From Deltaproteobacteria bacterium (GTDB taxonomy: Bacteria > JAUYMQ01), in NCBI GenBank assembly GCA_030698575.1, contig JAUYMQ010000563.1, positions 1 to 11,659 on the forward strand: a DNA stretch of 11,659 nt. Reading direction: 5' to 3'. Positions 1 through 7,310 of this stretch are shown piece after piece (the first letter of the stretch is position 1; each line of letters opens with the position of its first letter). The notes under the pieces were generated by a model. It saw only the letters and a list, made by a program, of their open reading frames with translations, had not been told where the DNA came from and did no database searches. The translations under genes and the position numbers were made by a program.

Positions 1-3000
1 ACGTCGTTCTCAACTGGGCGACGATCGCCTCCGGCGCGACGGTCTCGGTGAACTACTTCGTGGCGGTCACCCCCGCCGGCGCCGGCGCGGTGAATGTCAC
101 AGCCACCCCGGCGAGCGGGAACGGCACGCGCGCGACCTACACACCGGCTTTCTCCAGCGTCACCTTCCCGCGGACCGAGGCCATGGGCGCGATCTGCCAG
201 ATCACGGTACAGGCGTCCACGTCCGTGCCGAACGCCGTCGCGCTCTCGAAGTTCGAAGCGCACGGCTACGCCGGCGCCGTGTGGCTCGAATGGGACACGG
301 CCAGCGAGTGGGCCAATCTGGGATTCAACGTCTATCGGGCCGAGGGAAGCACGGGCCGCTTCGCGCAGTTGAACGACGGCCTCATTCTGGGGGCGGGAAC
401 CTCGACGCTGGAAGCCCGCTACCTGTTCATCGATCCGGGTGTGCGCGACGGGCGAACCTACAGCTACCTGATCGAGGACGTCGAGCGAACCGGCAAGTGG
501 ACACTCCACGGCCCGGTCACGGCCACGGCGGGCGGACCAGCCGCGCCTGACATCGACCCGGCCGCTTACGACCGTGTCGCCACGCTGGGCGGCGAACTGT
601 CTCCGACGGTTCTCGCCGTGCTGCCGGGAGGCGCCGTCGGGGCGGCCGCCGGAAGCGGGCCCGCCCTCGGCGGAGCTGATTTAGCTCCCATCGTGATCCC
701 GTCCACGGCCTCTGCCCCTGAAAAGATTCTGAAGATCCTGTCGCAGGACAGCGCGGGGATGGTGATCGAGATTCGCACGGACCCACCCTCGCTCTCTTCC
801 GTGACGCTCGACGGCATCCCTTACACGGACGTGCGCATCCAAGGGTTCGCCCAGGCCGCCGAACCGGGCATGCCGGCGCTCCCGGCCCTCGGGTTGCCGC
901 TCGAGATTCCGGATGTCGCCGACGTGACTATGGCGATCGAGCAGGTCAAGGCCAAGACGGTGGGGAAGGGCGTCCTCCCCGCGCCGGCCCCGCTTCTCAC
1001 CCTCGAGCCGGATGGCGGTGTCTCGTCCGATTACACGCCCGACCCGACAGTCTATCAGGGCGCGAACGCATACCCGGCCGCTCCGGTACGGCTCGGCGGG
1101 AGCGTGCGCCAGGGTGAGAGTCGTCTTCTTGTTCTCGTTGCATCGCCCGTGACCTGGTCGCCGGGGAGTGGCGTCCTCACGCATGCGCGGCGCGTGCGAG
1201 TGCGTCTCGATTTCCACGGCGCAGGGGCCCAGGCGTCCTCCGCGAGCAGCGACCAGAGGCGCGAGAACCAGTTCTACCTTGCTTCGCAGGGCGCCCTGAA
1301 GATCGCCGTCGAGCGGACCGGCCTCCAGGCGGTAACCGGCGCGGCGCTGATCAATGCGGGGCTGGATCCGTCGGTCGATCCACGGTTCGTCTCCCTCTAT
1401 AACGAGGGGCGCGAGGTCGCAGTGCTGTTCCAGGGCGAGGAGGACGGCGTCCTGGATGCCGAAGATCTGCTCCTCTTCAACGGCGAGAACCGTGACGACG
1501 ACCACGCGCTGGCCCGCAGCTACTGGCTCATGCACGGAAACCTGGCGGGGCGTCGCATGGCCCTCCGCGATGCCGCGCCTTCGGGCCAGCCCTCCGGCGA
1601 GGCGCTCACCGACGAGACGGTCAGGCTCGAGAAAAATCTCGTCTATCTCCCCTTCGTCCTGAATGGCGAGACCAGCAACTTCGTGGGTGATTCAATCTTC
1701 CTGAATCCCCGGGATCAGATGATCACGCTCGAGGGCGTGAGCGGCGGCGCCGCCACGCTCCGGATGCGTCTTCAGGGAGCGACGAGCGACAGCAACGTGA
1801 ACCCTGATCACCACATGGCGATCTCGGTGAACGGCGTGCCGGTCGGCGACGCCCTCTGGGACGGCTTCAGCGCTTTCGAGGGCAGCTTCCCGGTTCCCCC
1901 GGGGGCGCTCCAGGAAGGGGCGAACCAGGTCCGCCTCACGCCCGTGGCGGACACGGGGGCAATTTTCGACTTCGATTACGTGGACTGGGTCGAGATCAAC
2001 CATCCGCGCAGCCTGGGCGCCGCCGGCGAGACGCTCGATATCACCACGCGGGCGGCGGGCGACCGGCGCATCGAGGGGATCGTCGGCCAGACGGCGATCC
2101 TGCTCGACGTGACCGACCCGGATGCGCCGGTGCGGCTGACGGGGGCGGTTTTCGCACCCGATGCGGCGGGGGGAACGCTCGAATTCCGCATGGGCGCGGG
2201 TGAACGACGGGTGCTGCTTTCGACGGACGAAGGGCTCGTCACGCCGGCTGGAGTAACCGCTGATCTTCCGAGCGCGCTCCACGACGCCCCGGGAACCGAC
2301 TGGCTGGCGATTACGCATGCTGATTTTATGGCCGGCGCTTCCGATCTTGCCGGCCTACGTGCGCTGGAAGGCCATCGGGCGCGTGTCGTGGACGTTCAGG
2401 ACGTGTACGACGAGTTCGGCCACGGCGATCCCGATCCGCGGGCCATCAGGGACTACCTTGCCTGGCAGTACGCGCAGGGGGGGGATCCCCGGCTCCGATA
2501 CGTTCTACTGGTGGGAGACGCGAGTTACGACGAGCGAAACTACCTGGGGCAACCCAACCGGAACTTCGTTCCCTCAAAGCTCCTCGACGGCACCTTCACG
2601 GAGCGTTCCAGCGACAACTGGTTCGCGAGCTTCCTGGGCGACGACTCGCTGCCGGACGTTGCGCTGGGCCGGTTGCCGGTGAAGAGTGCGGCGGAACTCG
2701 ACTCTCTCGTGGCGAAGATTGCCGGCTACGCAGCCCAGCCGCTCTCCCAGGAATGGCAGGCGCGCGCGCTGCTCGTGGCTGACGACGGGTTCCGCGACTT
2801 CCATGCCGGCGAGGCCGCGATCTTCGAGGGCGCCTCCGACGCCATGGTCGCGCAGCTGCCGCCGAATTTCGATCCGTTGAAGCTGTTCCTGTCGGACATT
2901 CCCGAGGTCGAGCAGCAGACGGTGGCGCGGCAGGTCATCATCGACACGCTGAACGCCGGCGCGCTCACCGCCGTTTACACCGGACACGGCGCCATCACCC

Positions 3001-3689
3001 TCTGGGCCGACGAGGTGATCTTCCGGGCAAGCGATCTGGCCCTTCTGCGCAACGCCGATCGCCTTCCCTTCGTAATGGTGCTGAACTGCCTGAACGGGCT
3101 GTTCAGCGCGCCACTGGGCGACGCACTCGGTGAATCAATGCTGCTCAAGGAAAACGCCGGGGCGGCGGCGTTCTTCGCCCCGACCGGCGTCTCGCCCATC
3201 GGCGGGCAGGACATTTTCGGCGAGGCTGTGATGCGCACCATCTTCCGGGAGGGCCACACGCGCATCGGAGACGCGCTGGTGCGCGCGCGCGAATCGATCC
3301 TGGGTCTGGAGTTCTTTGACGATCTTTCTGAAAGCTGGGTGCTCCTCGGCGATCCGGCCATGCGGCTCGCCTTCCTCCCCGTGCCCATCGCGGACGCCGG
3401 CGAGGACATCGAGACCCTCGAGAAGAGCCTGGTTCGGCTTCAGGGAACAGTGCGCGGGGGCGCGCCCGCGCCCCACGCCTACGCCTGGCGGCTGATCTCG
3501 GCGCCGGCCGGCAGCAGGGTCCGGATTGACAAAGCCGGCGAGCGCAACGCGCAGTTCAAGGCCGATGCCGCCGGCGCCTACGTGATCGAGCTGGTGGTTA
3601 CATCCGGCGGTCTCGAGAGTAAGCCGGACACGCTCAGGGTGCTCGTCCTTCCGCGCAAGAGCGGGAAGGAGGTTCCGGACGGTTTCTGA
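1..3689 (+). CDS. Modular secreted C25 (gingipain-type) cysteine peptidase, 5'-truncated
   Basis: The reading frame is open from position 3 through the left edge, so the true start and any signal peptide lie outside; GTG at 48 is only an internal codon. The visible 1228 residues (numbered from position 3) show, in order: the end of a DUF11-like adhesion repeat (1-80); an FN3-like domain with the LGFNVYRAEG motif (about 80-175); a low-complexity linker; a C25 propeptide-like region containing GMPALPALGLPLEIP (about 239-407); beta-rich segments, including one ending FDFDYVDWVEI near 660; the C25 catalytic core (about 766-1123); and a PKD/REJ-like beta domain (1126-1228). Predicted catalytic residues are His995 in YTGHGAITLW and Cys1029 in VLNCLNGLF. 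The family comprises exported cysteine endopeptidases. The C terminus carries neither a PEP-CTERM tail nor a recognisable type IX sorting domain, so export and anchoring are unresolved. Substrate is unknown. Family assignment is firm; a true proteolytic role is inferred. Confidence 0.88.
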   Translation, partial: VVLNWATIASGATVSVNYFVAVTPAGAGAVNVTATPASGNGTRATYTPAFSSVTFPRTEAMGAICQITVQASTSVPNAVALSKFEAHGYAGAVWLEWDTASEWANLGFNVYRAEGSTGRFAQLNDGLILGAGTSTLEARYLFIDPGVRDGRTYSYLIEDVERTGKWTLHGPVTATAGGPAAPDIDPAAYDRVATLGGELSPTVLAVLPGGAVGAAAGSGPALGGADLAPIVIPSTASAPEKILKILSQDSAGMVIEIRTDPPSLSSVTLDGIPYTDVRIQGFAQAAEPGMPALPALGLPLEIPDVADVTMAIEQVKAKTVGKGVLPAPAPLLTLEPDGGVSSDYTPDPTVYQGANAYPAAPVRLGGSVRQGESRLLVLVASPVTWSPGSGVLTHARRVRVRLDFHGAGAQASSASSDQRRENQFYLASQGALKIAVERTGLQAVTGAALINAGLDPSVDPRFVSLYNEGREVAVLFQGEEDGVLDAEDLLLFNGENRDDDHALARSYWLMHGNLAGRRMALRDAAPSGQPSGEALTDETVRLEKNLVYLPFVLNGETSNFVGDSIFLNPRDQMITLEGVSGGAATLRMRLQGATSDSNVNPDHHMAISVNGVPVGDALWDGFSAFEGSFPVPPGALQEGANQVRLTPVADTGAIFDFDYVDWVEINHPRSLGAAGETLDITTRAAGDRRIEGIVGQTAILLDVTDPDAPVRLTGAVFAPDAAGGTLEFRMGAGERRVLLSTDEGLVTPAGVTADLPSALHDAPGTDWLAITHADFMAGASDLAGLRALEGHRARVVDVQDVYDEFGHGDPDPRAIRDYLAWQYAQGGDPRLRYVLLVGDASYDERNYLGQPNRNFVPSKLLDGTFTERSSDNWFASFLGDDSLPDVALGRLPVKSAAELDSLVAKIAGYAAQPLSQEWQARALLVADDGFRDFHAGEAAIFEGASDAMVAQLPPNFDPLKLFLSDIPEVEQQTVARQVIIDTLNAGALTAVYTGHGAITLWADEVIFRASDLALLRNADRLPFVMVLNCLNGLFSAPLGDALGESMLLKENAGAAAFFAPTGVSPIGGQDIFGEAVMRTIFREGHTRIGDALVRARESILGLEFFDDLSESWVLLGDPAMRLAFLPVPIADAGEDIETLEKSLVRLQGTVRGGAPAPHAYAWRLISAPAGSRVRIDKAGERNAQFKADAAGAYVIELVVTSGGLESKPDTLRVLVLPRKSGKEVPDGF

Positions 3690-4496
3690 TCAGTACTGGC
3701 CGAGGGTTCCGTCGCGGCGCGCCGCACGGAGAGCGAGCGAGAAGGCGAGAACCGAGAGCGGCACGAGGACGGCGGCGAAGAGCGCCAGCACCAGCAGGTC
3801 CCGGCTGAGGGCAGAAGTCGCGGCCCCTTCGAGAATGGCGCCGCGCATTGCAGAGAGTGCGTAGGTAAGGGGGATCCAGGCCGCCACCTTCTGCAGCCAT
3901 CCCGGGATGACCTCCACCGGGAAATAGACGCCGCCCAGCAGCGCGGAGGCTGTTCCCAGGAAGAACGCGAGCGGATCGCCGCGCTTCCAGCGCAACGTGA
4001 AACTCGCCGAGAGAATGCCAAGGCCGCTGAAGGCCACTACGGTCAGCAGCAGGGTCAGGCAGGCCGCCCCCAGATTGGCTCGCGAAAGATCGAAGTCGAA
4101 GAAGAGGGCGGCCACGATCAGGTAGGCCACGGCTGTGAGCGAGGTGTAGAGAAAGCTGTAGAGCGACGAGCCGAAGAGCAGCGTCGGGATCCCGACGGGC
4201 GTGACCAGGACCGGCTCGAGCGTCCCCGTGAGCTGCGCCTGGCGGAGGCTCCCGGAAAAACTGTTCAGCGCGGTCCCGAGAAAGTTGTAGAAGGCGATGC
4301 CGACCAGAACGAACGAGAAGTAGTCGGTGCCGCCCAGGCGTCCCTCCACCGCGGGGCCGATGAGCTTTCCCAGATAGTAGAAGATGGCAACCGAGAAAAA
4401 GATCCCGACGATGTTGAGGACGAAGGATGCACGATAGCTGGACTGGAGCAGGAGATCCCGCCGCAGGAATGCGAGCCCCTTCGAGAGCGCATTCAC
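3690..4496 (-). CDS. ABC-2 type transporter permease
   Basis: This is a 268-residue inner-membrane permease, the usual size for single-domain ABC-2 permeases of the DrrB/YadH type. About six hydrophobic segments are visible, near residues 24-47, 58-80, 104-133, 142-164, 178-196 and 233-257. The family hallmark GGVYFPVEVIPGW (188-200), followed by IPLTYALSAMR, is present before the last helix. The start is GTG at 4496-4494, overlapping the ATPase stop as GTGA, with a GGAG-type ribosome site inside the end of the ATPase gene. The nearby ATG at 4492 is out of frame. This arrangement implies translational coupling and a 1:1 partnership with the upstream ATPase. Export direction is known for the family; the substrate (drug, lipid or polysaccharide) cannot be read from sequence. 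Its stop abuts the stop of the convergent peptidase gene. Confidence 0.9.
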   Translation of the reverse strand: MNALSKGLAFLRRDLLLQSSYRASFVLNIVGIFFSVAIFYYLGKLIGPAVEGRLGGTDYFSFVLVGIAFYNFLGTALNSFSGSLRQAQLTGTLEPVLVTPVGIPTLLFGSSLYSFLYTSLTAVAYLIVAALFFDFDLSRANLGAACLTLLLTVVAFSGLGILSASFTLRWKRGDPLAFFLGTASALLGGVYFPVEVIPGWLQKVAAWIPLTYALSAMRGAILEGAATSALSRDLLVLALFAAVLVPLSVLAFSLALRAARRDGTLGQY

Positions 4497-5197
4497 GACA
4501 CGCTCTCCAGCGCGAACTTGCCCGCCCGCATGACACCGAGATGCGTGCAGACTGCCCGCGCTTCCTCCCGTGCGTGCGTCACGAGGACGACCGTGTGGCC
4601 TCCCTCGCGCACGAGGCGCAGGAGCAGGACGCGGAAAGCTTCCGCGGCTTCAGGATCGAGGCTCCGCGTCGGCTCGTCGAGAAGCAGGAGGGAGGGTTCA
4701 TGCAGGAGCCCGCGGGCCACCGAGAGCCGCTGGCGCATTCCGGTCGAGAACGTGTCGACGGGGGCATCCAGCATATCTTCGAGGGCCAGGGCAGAGGAGA
4801 GATCCAGGATCCGGCGTTCGAGGGCCGCCCCTCCGATCCCCTGGAGAGCCCCGAAGAAGGCGAGGTTCTGCCTGCCCGAGAGGCGCCAGTAGAACGATCG
4901 CTCGTCACCGGTTACCAAGCCGATGCGCGAGCGAACGGAGCCGGCGGACGCGACGCAGTCGATTCCGTCCACCTCGAGCCGGCCGCTGTCCGGAAGAAGG
5001 AGGGTGGCGAGAAGTTTCAGGAAAGTGGTCTTGCCGGCGCCGTTGGGTCCCATGACTCCCAGGATCGCGCCGCGGGGAAGAACCAGGTCCATCCCGTCGA
5101 CCGCGGGCACGACGGCGCCCGGACGGCGCAGCCATCCCCGGGAACGCTGAAAGCGCTTCGAGAGTCCTTCGGTCAATATGGCTGGTGGCGCCGACAT
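4493..5197 (-). CDS. ABC transporter ATP-binding protein
   Basis: This 234-residue cytoplasmic ATPase powers the permease encoded next to it. All nucleotide-binding motifs are present: Walker A GPNGAGKTT (50-58), signature STGMRQR (151-157), Walker B LLLLDEP (170-176), D-loop SLDP (179-182) and H-loop His208 in VTH. The Q-loop region reads GDERSFYWRLSGRQNL (97-112), without a Gln at the usual place; similar ERSFYWRL forms occur in ABC-2 exporter ATPases related to DrrA/CcmA. The start is ATG at 5197-5195. No Shine-Dalgarno sequence precedes it, and a strong sigma70-like promoter ends only 8 bases upstream, which suggests a leaderless mRNA. The gene is about the normal length for the family and is intact. 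It is first in a two-gene operon and divergent from the histidine kinase gene. Confidence 0.93.
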   Translation of the reverse strand: MSAPPAILTEGLSKRFQRSRGWLRRPGAVVPAVDGMDLVLPRGAILGVMGPNGAGKTTFLKLLATLLLPDSGRLEVDGIDCVASAGSVRSRIGLVTGDERSFYWRLSGRQNLAFFGALQGIGGAALERRILDLSSALALEDMLDAPVDTFSTGMRQRLSVARGLLHEPSLLLLDEPTRSLDPEAAEAFRVLLLRLVREGGHTVVLVTHAREEARAVCTHLGVMRAGKFALESVS

Positions 5198-5322
5198 GCG
5201 GCGCGAGTCTACTGGCGGAGATTCCCAGTGTCAATGAAGCAGTACAGACACACGCAAATTCGGCCGATGAGTGACCATGTCCGATGGAGCGCCTTTGCGG
5301 CTCCCTGCAACAGGCTGGCGTG
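5198..5322. promoter_or_regulatory. Divergent intergenic region between ABC operon and histidine kinase
   Basis: This 125-base spacer separates the start of the minus-strand ABC operon from the preferred start of the plus-strand kinase. It holds the minus-strand promoter described separately. No convincing sigma70 promoter is visible for the kinase. The hexamer CCGATG occurs twice, at 5264-5269 and 5281-5286, which may be chance. If the kinase starts at ATG 5284 instead, the spacer shrinks to 86 bases. Confidence 0.4.
5206..5234 (-). promoter_or_regulatory. Sigma70-like promoter of the ABC operon
   Basis: On the minus strand there is a perfect -35 box TTGACA (5234-5229), a 17-base spacer and a -10 box TAGACT (5211-5206, 4 of 6 matches to consensus). 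Only 8 bases separate the -10 box from the ATG at 5197, so transcription should begin at or within about three bases of the start codon. The absence of a ribosome binding site in front of the ATPase fits this reading. The promoter is inferred from consensus match and spacing. Confidence 0.6.
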
Positions 5323-7113
5323 ATGCAGATAAACACACCCTTCAGTCTCCTCTGGAGCGTGCTGGCGCTCAGCCTCGCGTTGTTAATCCTCGCCCGCGAT
5401 CACACCGCGCCGGCGAACCGCGCCCTCGGAAGATTCTTCATTGCCCTCACCTGGTGGGCCTTCTGCGAGTTCCTCTGGAACAACGCAGCCACGGAAACCC
5501 TCGCGCTCAAGTGGCTTCACATCGGGATGCCGGGCTTCCTCTCGCTGGGGGGGCTCTATCTGGCCTTTGTCCTACGCCTGACCGAGCGCGAAGCGCTGCT
5601 GCACAGGCGCTGGTTCAATCCGTTCGCATACGGCGTTCCCATTCTGATCGGGGTCGCGGCCGTCACGATCAGTCCGCTCTGGGAAGGCCTCACCCGGACT
5701 TCCTGGGGGTGGGGCTACAGGCCCACGGCGCTCTACGCCCTATGGTTCAGCCATCTCGCAGCCTGCTTCACACTGGGAATCTGGAACAACTTTCGGTACC
5801 TGATCGAGGCGCGGTCCGTGCGTGTCAGGCGCAAGGCCTCGTTCCTGCTCGTGGCTTCGATGATCCCCATTGTGGCGGGGTCGCTCACGGACGCCATTCT
5901 CCCCCTTCTCGACATCCAGGTGTTCCGTTTAGCATCCCTCGCGGCCACGGTCATGCTCGGTATTTTCATCTACGCCATGGTCGTCTACCGCGAGCCCCTG
6001 GTCAGCCCCCAGACCGTTTCCTCGGAGATCCTCGCCACGATTCCCGACGCGGTTCTTCTCATCGACAACGACGGCCGGCTGGTCTACTCGAATGCCGCCG
6101 CCGCGCTTCTCGCGGGAAGAACCCCGGAAAGCCTCCAGGGACTGCCGATCGAGGATCTTTTGGAGGTCCCGTCGGAGGCCCTGAAGATGTCCGCCAGCGG
6201 CCCTGGAAGCTTTGGCGATCTGCATAACGCGGAGGTGTTCCTCAGGGACTGGGATGGAAAGAAGGTCCCGGTCGCGCTCAGCACCTCGGCCCTCGTGGAC
6301 GACAATGGAGATTTCGTAGGCCTTGCCGGCGTCGCGCGCGACTTGCGCGCGGAAAGACGACTCAAGACGCAGGTGGCCCGGTCCGACAGGCTCGCGGCCA
6401 TCGGGCGCCTTGCATCGGGCATCGGACACGAGATCAACAATCCCATCACCTACGTCTCGATGAACCTGCGATCGCTCCGGTCCGAGATTGACGGATGTGA
6501 AAAAGCCGCCGTTGAAGCCTCAGCGGGCGGCGCGAACGATCGGGATATCTGGAAGACGCATGTCGGTCAGATGCGCGAGCTTCTCGACGATAGTATTGAA
6601 GGAGCGGCCCGCATCAACGAGATCGTCCAGAACATGCGCCGCTTCTCCAGCATGAGCGCGGGCAAGCTCAGCAGGACCGACCTCAAAGCTGAGATGACAC
6701 GGGCGCTGAGCGTGGCGGATCCGGAAGTCAAGGCCCACGCCAAAGTGCATCTCGATGTGGTTTCGATTCCGTCCGTCATGGCGCGAACTTCGGAACTCCA
6801 GCAAGTGCTCGTGAATCTCCTCATCAACGCCACCCAGGCGATCTCCGGCTACGGCAACATCTGGATCCGGATGGCTCAGGAAGGGGGCTGGGCCTCCCTC
6901 GAGATCGAGGATGACGGCTCCGGCATCGATCCTGAAGTGATGCCCTACATCTTCGACCCATACTTCACCACGAAGGAGGGCGGCACGGGGACGGGGCTCG
7001 GTCTCGCGATCGCCTACCAGCTCATCGAAGGCATGGGCGGGCGCATCGCGGTTCGCGCGGCGAGAAGGGCTGGAACGGTCTTTCGCCTGGAGCTCCCGCT
7101 GGCCGCCATCTGA
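5323..7113 (+). CDS. Orphan 7TM-PAS sensor histidine kinase
   Basis: This membrane sensor kinase has about 596 residues. Seven hydrophobic segments (near 7-24, 36-52, 68-86, 99-117, 136-156, 171-190 and 202-221) form an N-terminal HisKA_7TM-like sensor. A PAS domain follows (about 234-345, starting near ILATIPDAVLLIDNDGR). The dimerisation domain carries the phosphoacceptor His369 in GIGHEINNPI. The HATPase domain has the N box (Asn498 and Asn502 in NLLINATQAI), G1 box DDGSGID (Asp530-531), F box FDPYFTTKEGG and G2 box GTGTGLGLA from 554. The H-box HEINNP resembles NtrB/AtoS-type kinases, which often pair with response regulators that act with sigma54. I chose ATG 5323 because the first helix begins directly after it and AGG lies 8 bases upstream; in-frame ATG 5284 would add 13 residues. 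No receiver domain or regulator gene is in the window, so the partner is unknown. Confidence 0.9.
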   Translation: MQINTPFSLLWSVLALSLALLILARDHTAPANRALGRFFIALTWWAFCEFLWNNAATETLALKWLHIGMPGFLSLGGLYLAFVLRLTEREALLHRRWFNPFAYGVPILIGVAAVTISPLWEGLTRTSWGWGYRPTALYALWFSHLAACFTLGIWNNFRYLIEARSVRVRRKASFLLVASMIPIVAGSLTDAILPLLDIQVFRLASLAATVMLGIFIYAMVVYREPLVSPQTVSSEILATIPDAVLLIDNDGRLVYSNAAAALLAGRTPESLQGLPIEDLLEVPSEALKMSASGPGSFGDLHNAEVFLRDWDGKKVPVALSTSALVDDNGDFVGLAGVARDLRAERRLKTQVARSDRLAAIGRLASGIGHEINNPITYVSMNLRSLRSEIDGCEKAAVEASAGGANDRDIWKTHVGQMRELLDDSIEGAARINEIVQNMRRFSSMSAGKLSRTDLKAEMTRALSVADPEVKAHAKVHLDVVSIPSVMARTSELQQVLVNLLINATQAISGYGNIWIRMAQEGGWASLEIEDDGSGIDPEVMPYIFDPYFTTKEGGTGTGLGLAIAYQLIEGMGGRIAVRAARRAGTVFRLELPLAAI

Positions 7114-7310
7114 GCAAACCGTCTCGTCCGGCTGTGCACAAGCCTCACCGCCAGGCCGGAAGCGCTCGTTTCATCCCTCCATCCCCTCGGTATCACGCCC
7201 TTCACTGACACATCGCGCCCGGGTGCGGGACCGGCAAGCAGTCAGCTATACTGCTCCCTCTCGCCAAGGAGCGCGCAACTCGCCCGCTCAACCCCGGAGT
7301 TCACGAACGT
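7114..7310 (+). promoter_or_regulatory. Intergenic region with possible promoter of the three-gene operon
   Basis: The 197 bases between the kinase stop and the next gene contain no ORF of note. A good -10 hexamer TATACT lies at 7247-7252, 58 bases before the ATG at 7311, but the sequence 16-18 bases upstream is GC-rich and has no recognisable -35 box. GGAG at 7296-7299, 11 bases before the ATG, is a plausible ribosome site. I see no intrinsic terminator for the kinase gene, so readthrough is possible. Confidence 0.3.

Noticed and set aside
4427-5323. Long plus-strand open frame of 298 codons opposite the ABC ATPase
   Set aside because: It lies antisense to a gene with all ABC motifs, is rich in Arg, Glu and Gly as expected of a shadow in GC-rich DNA, and has no domain.
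7247-7252. TATACT as a confident sigma70 promoter
   Set aside because: No acceptable -35 box exists at 16-18 bases upstream, so it is listed only as a weak possibility within the intergenic region.
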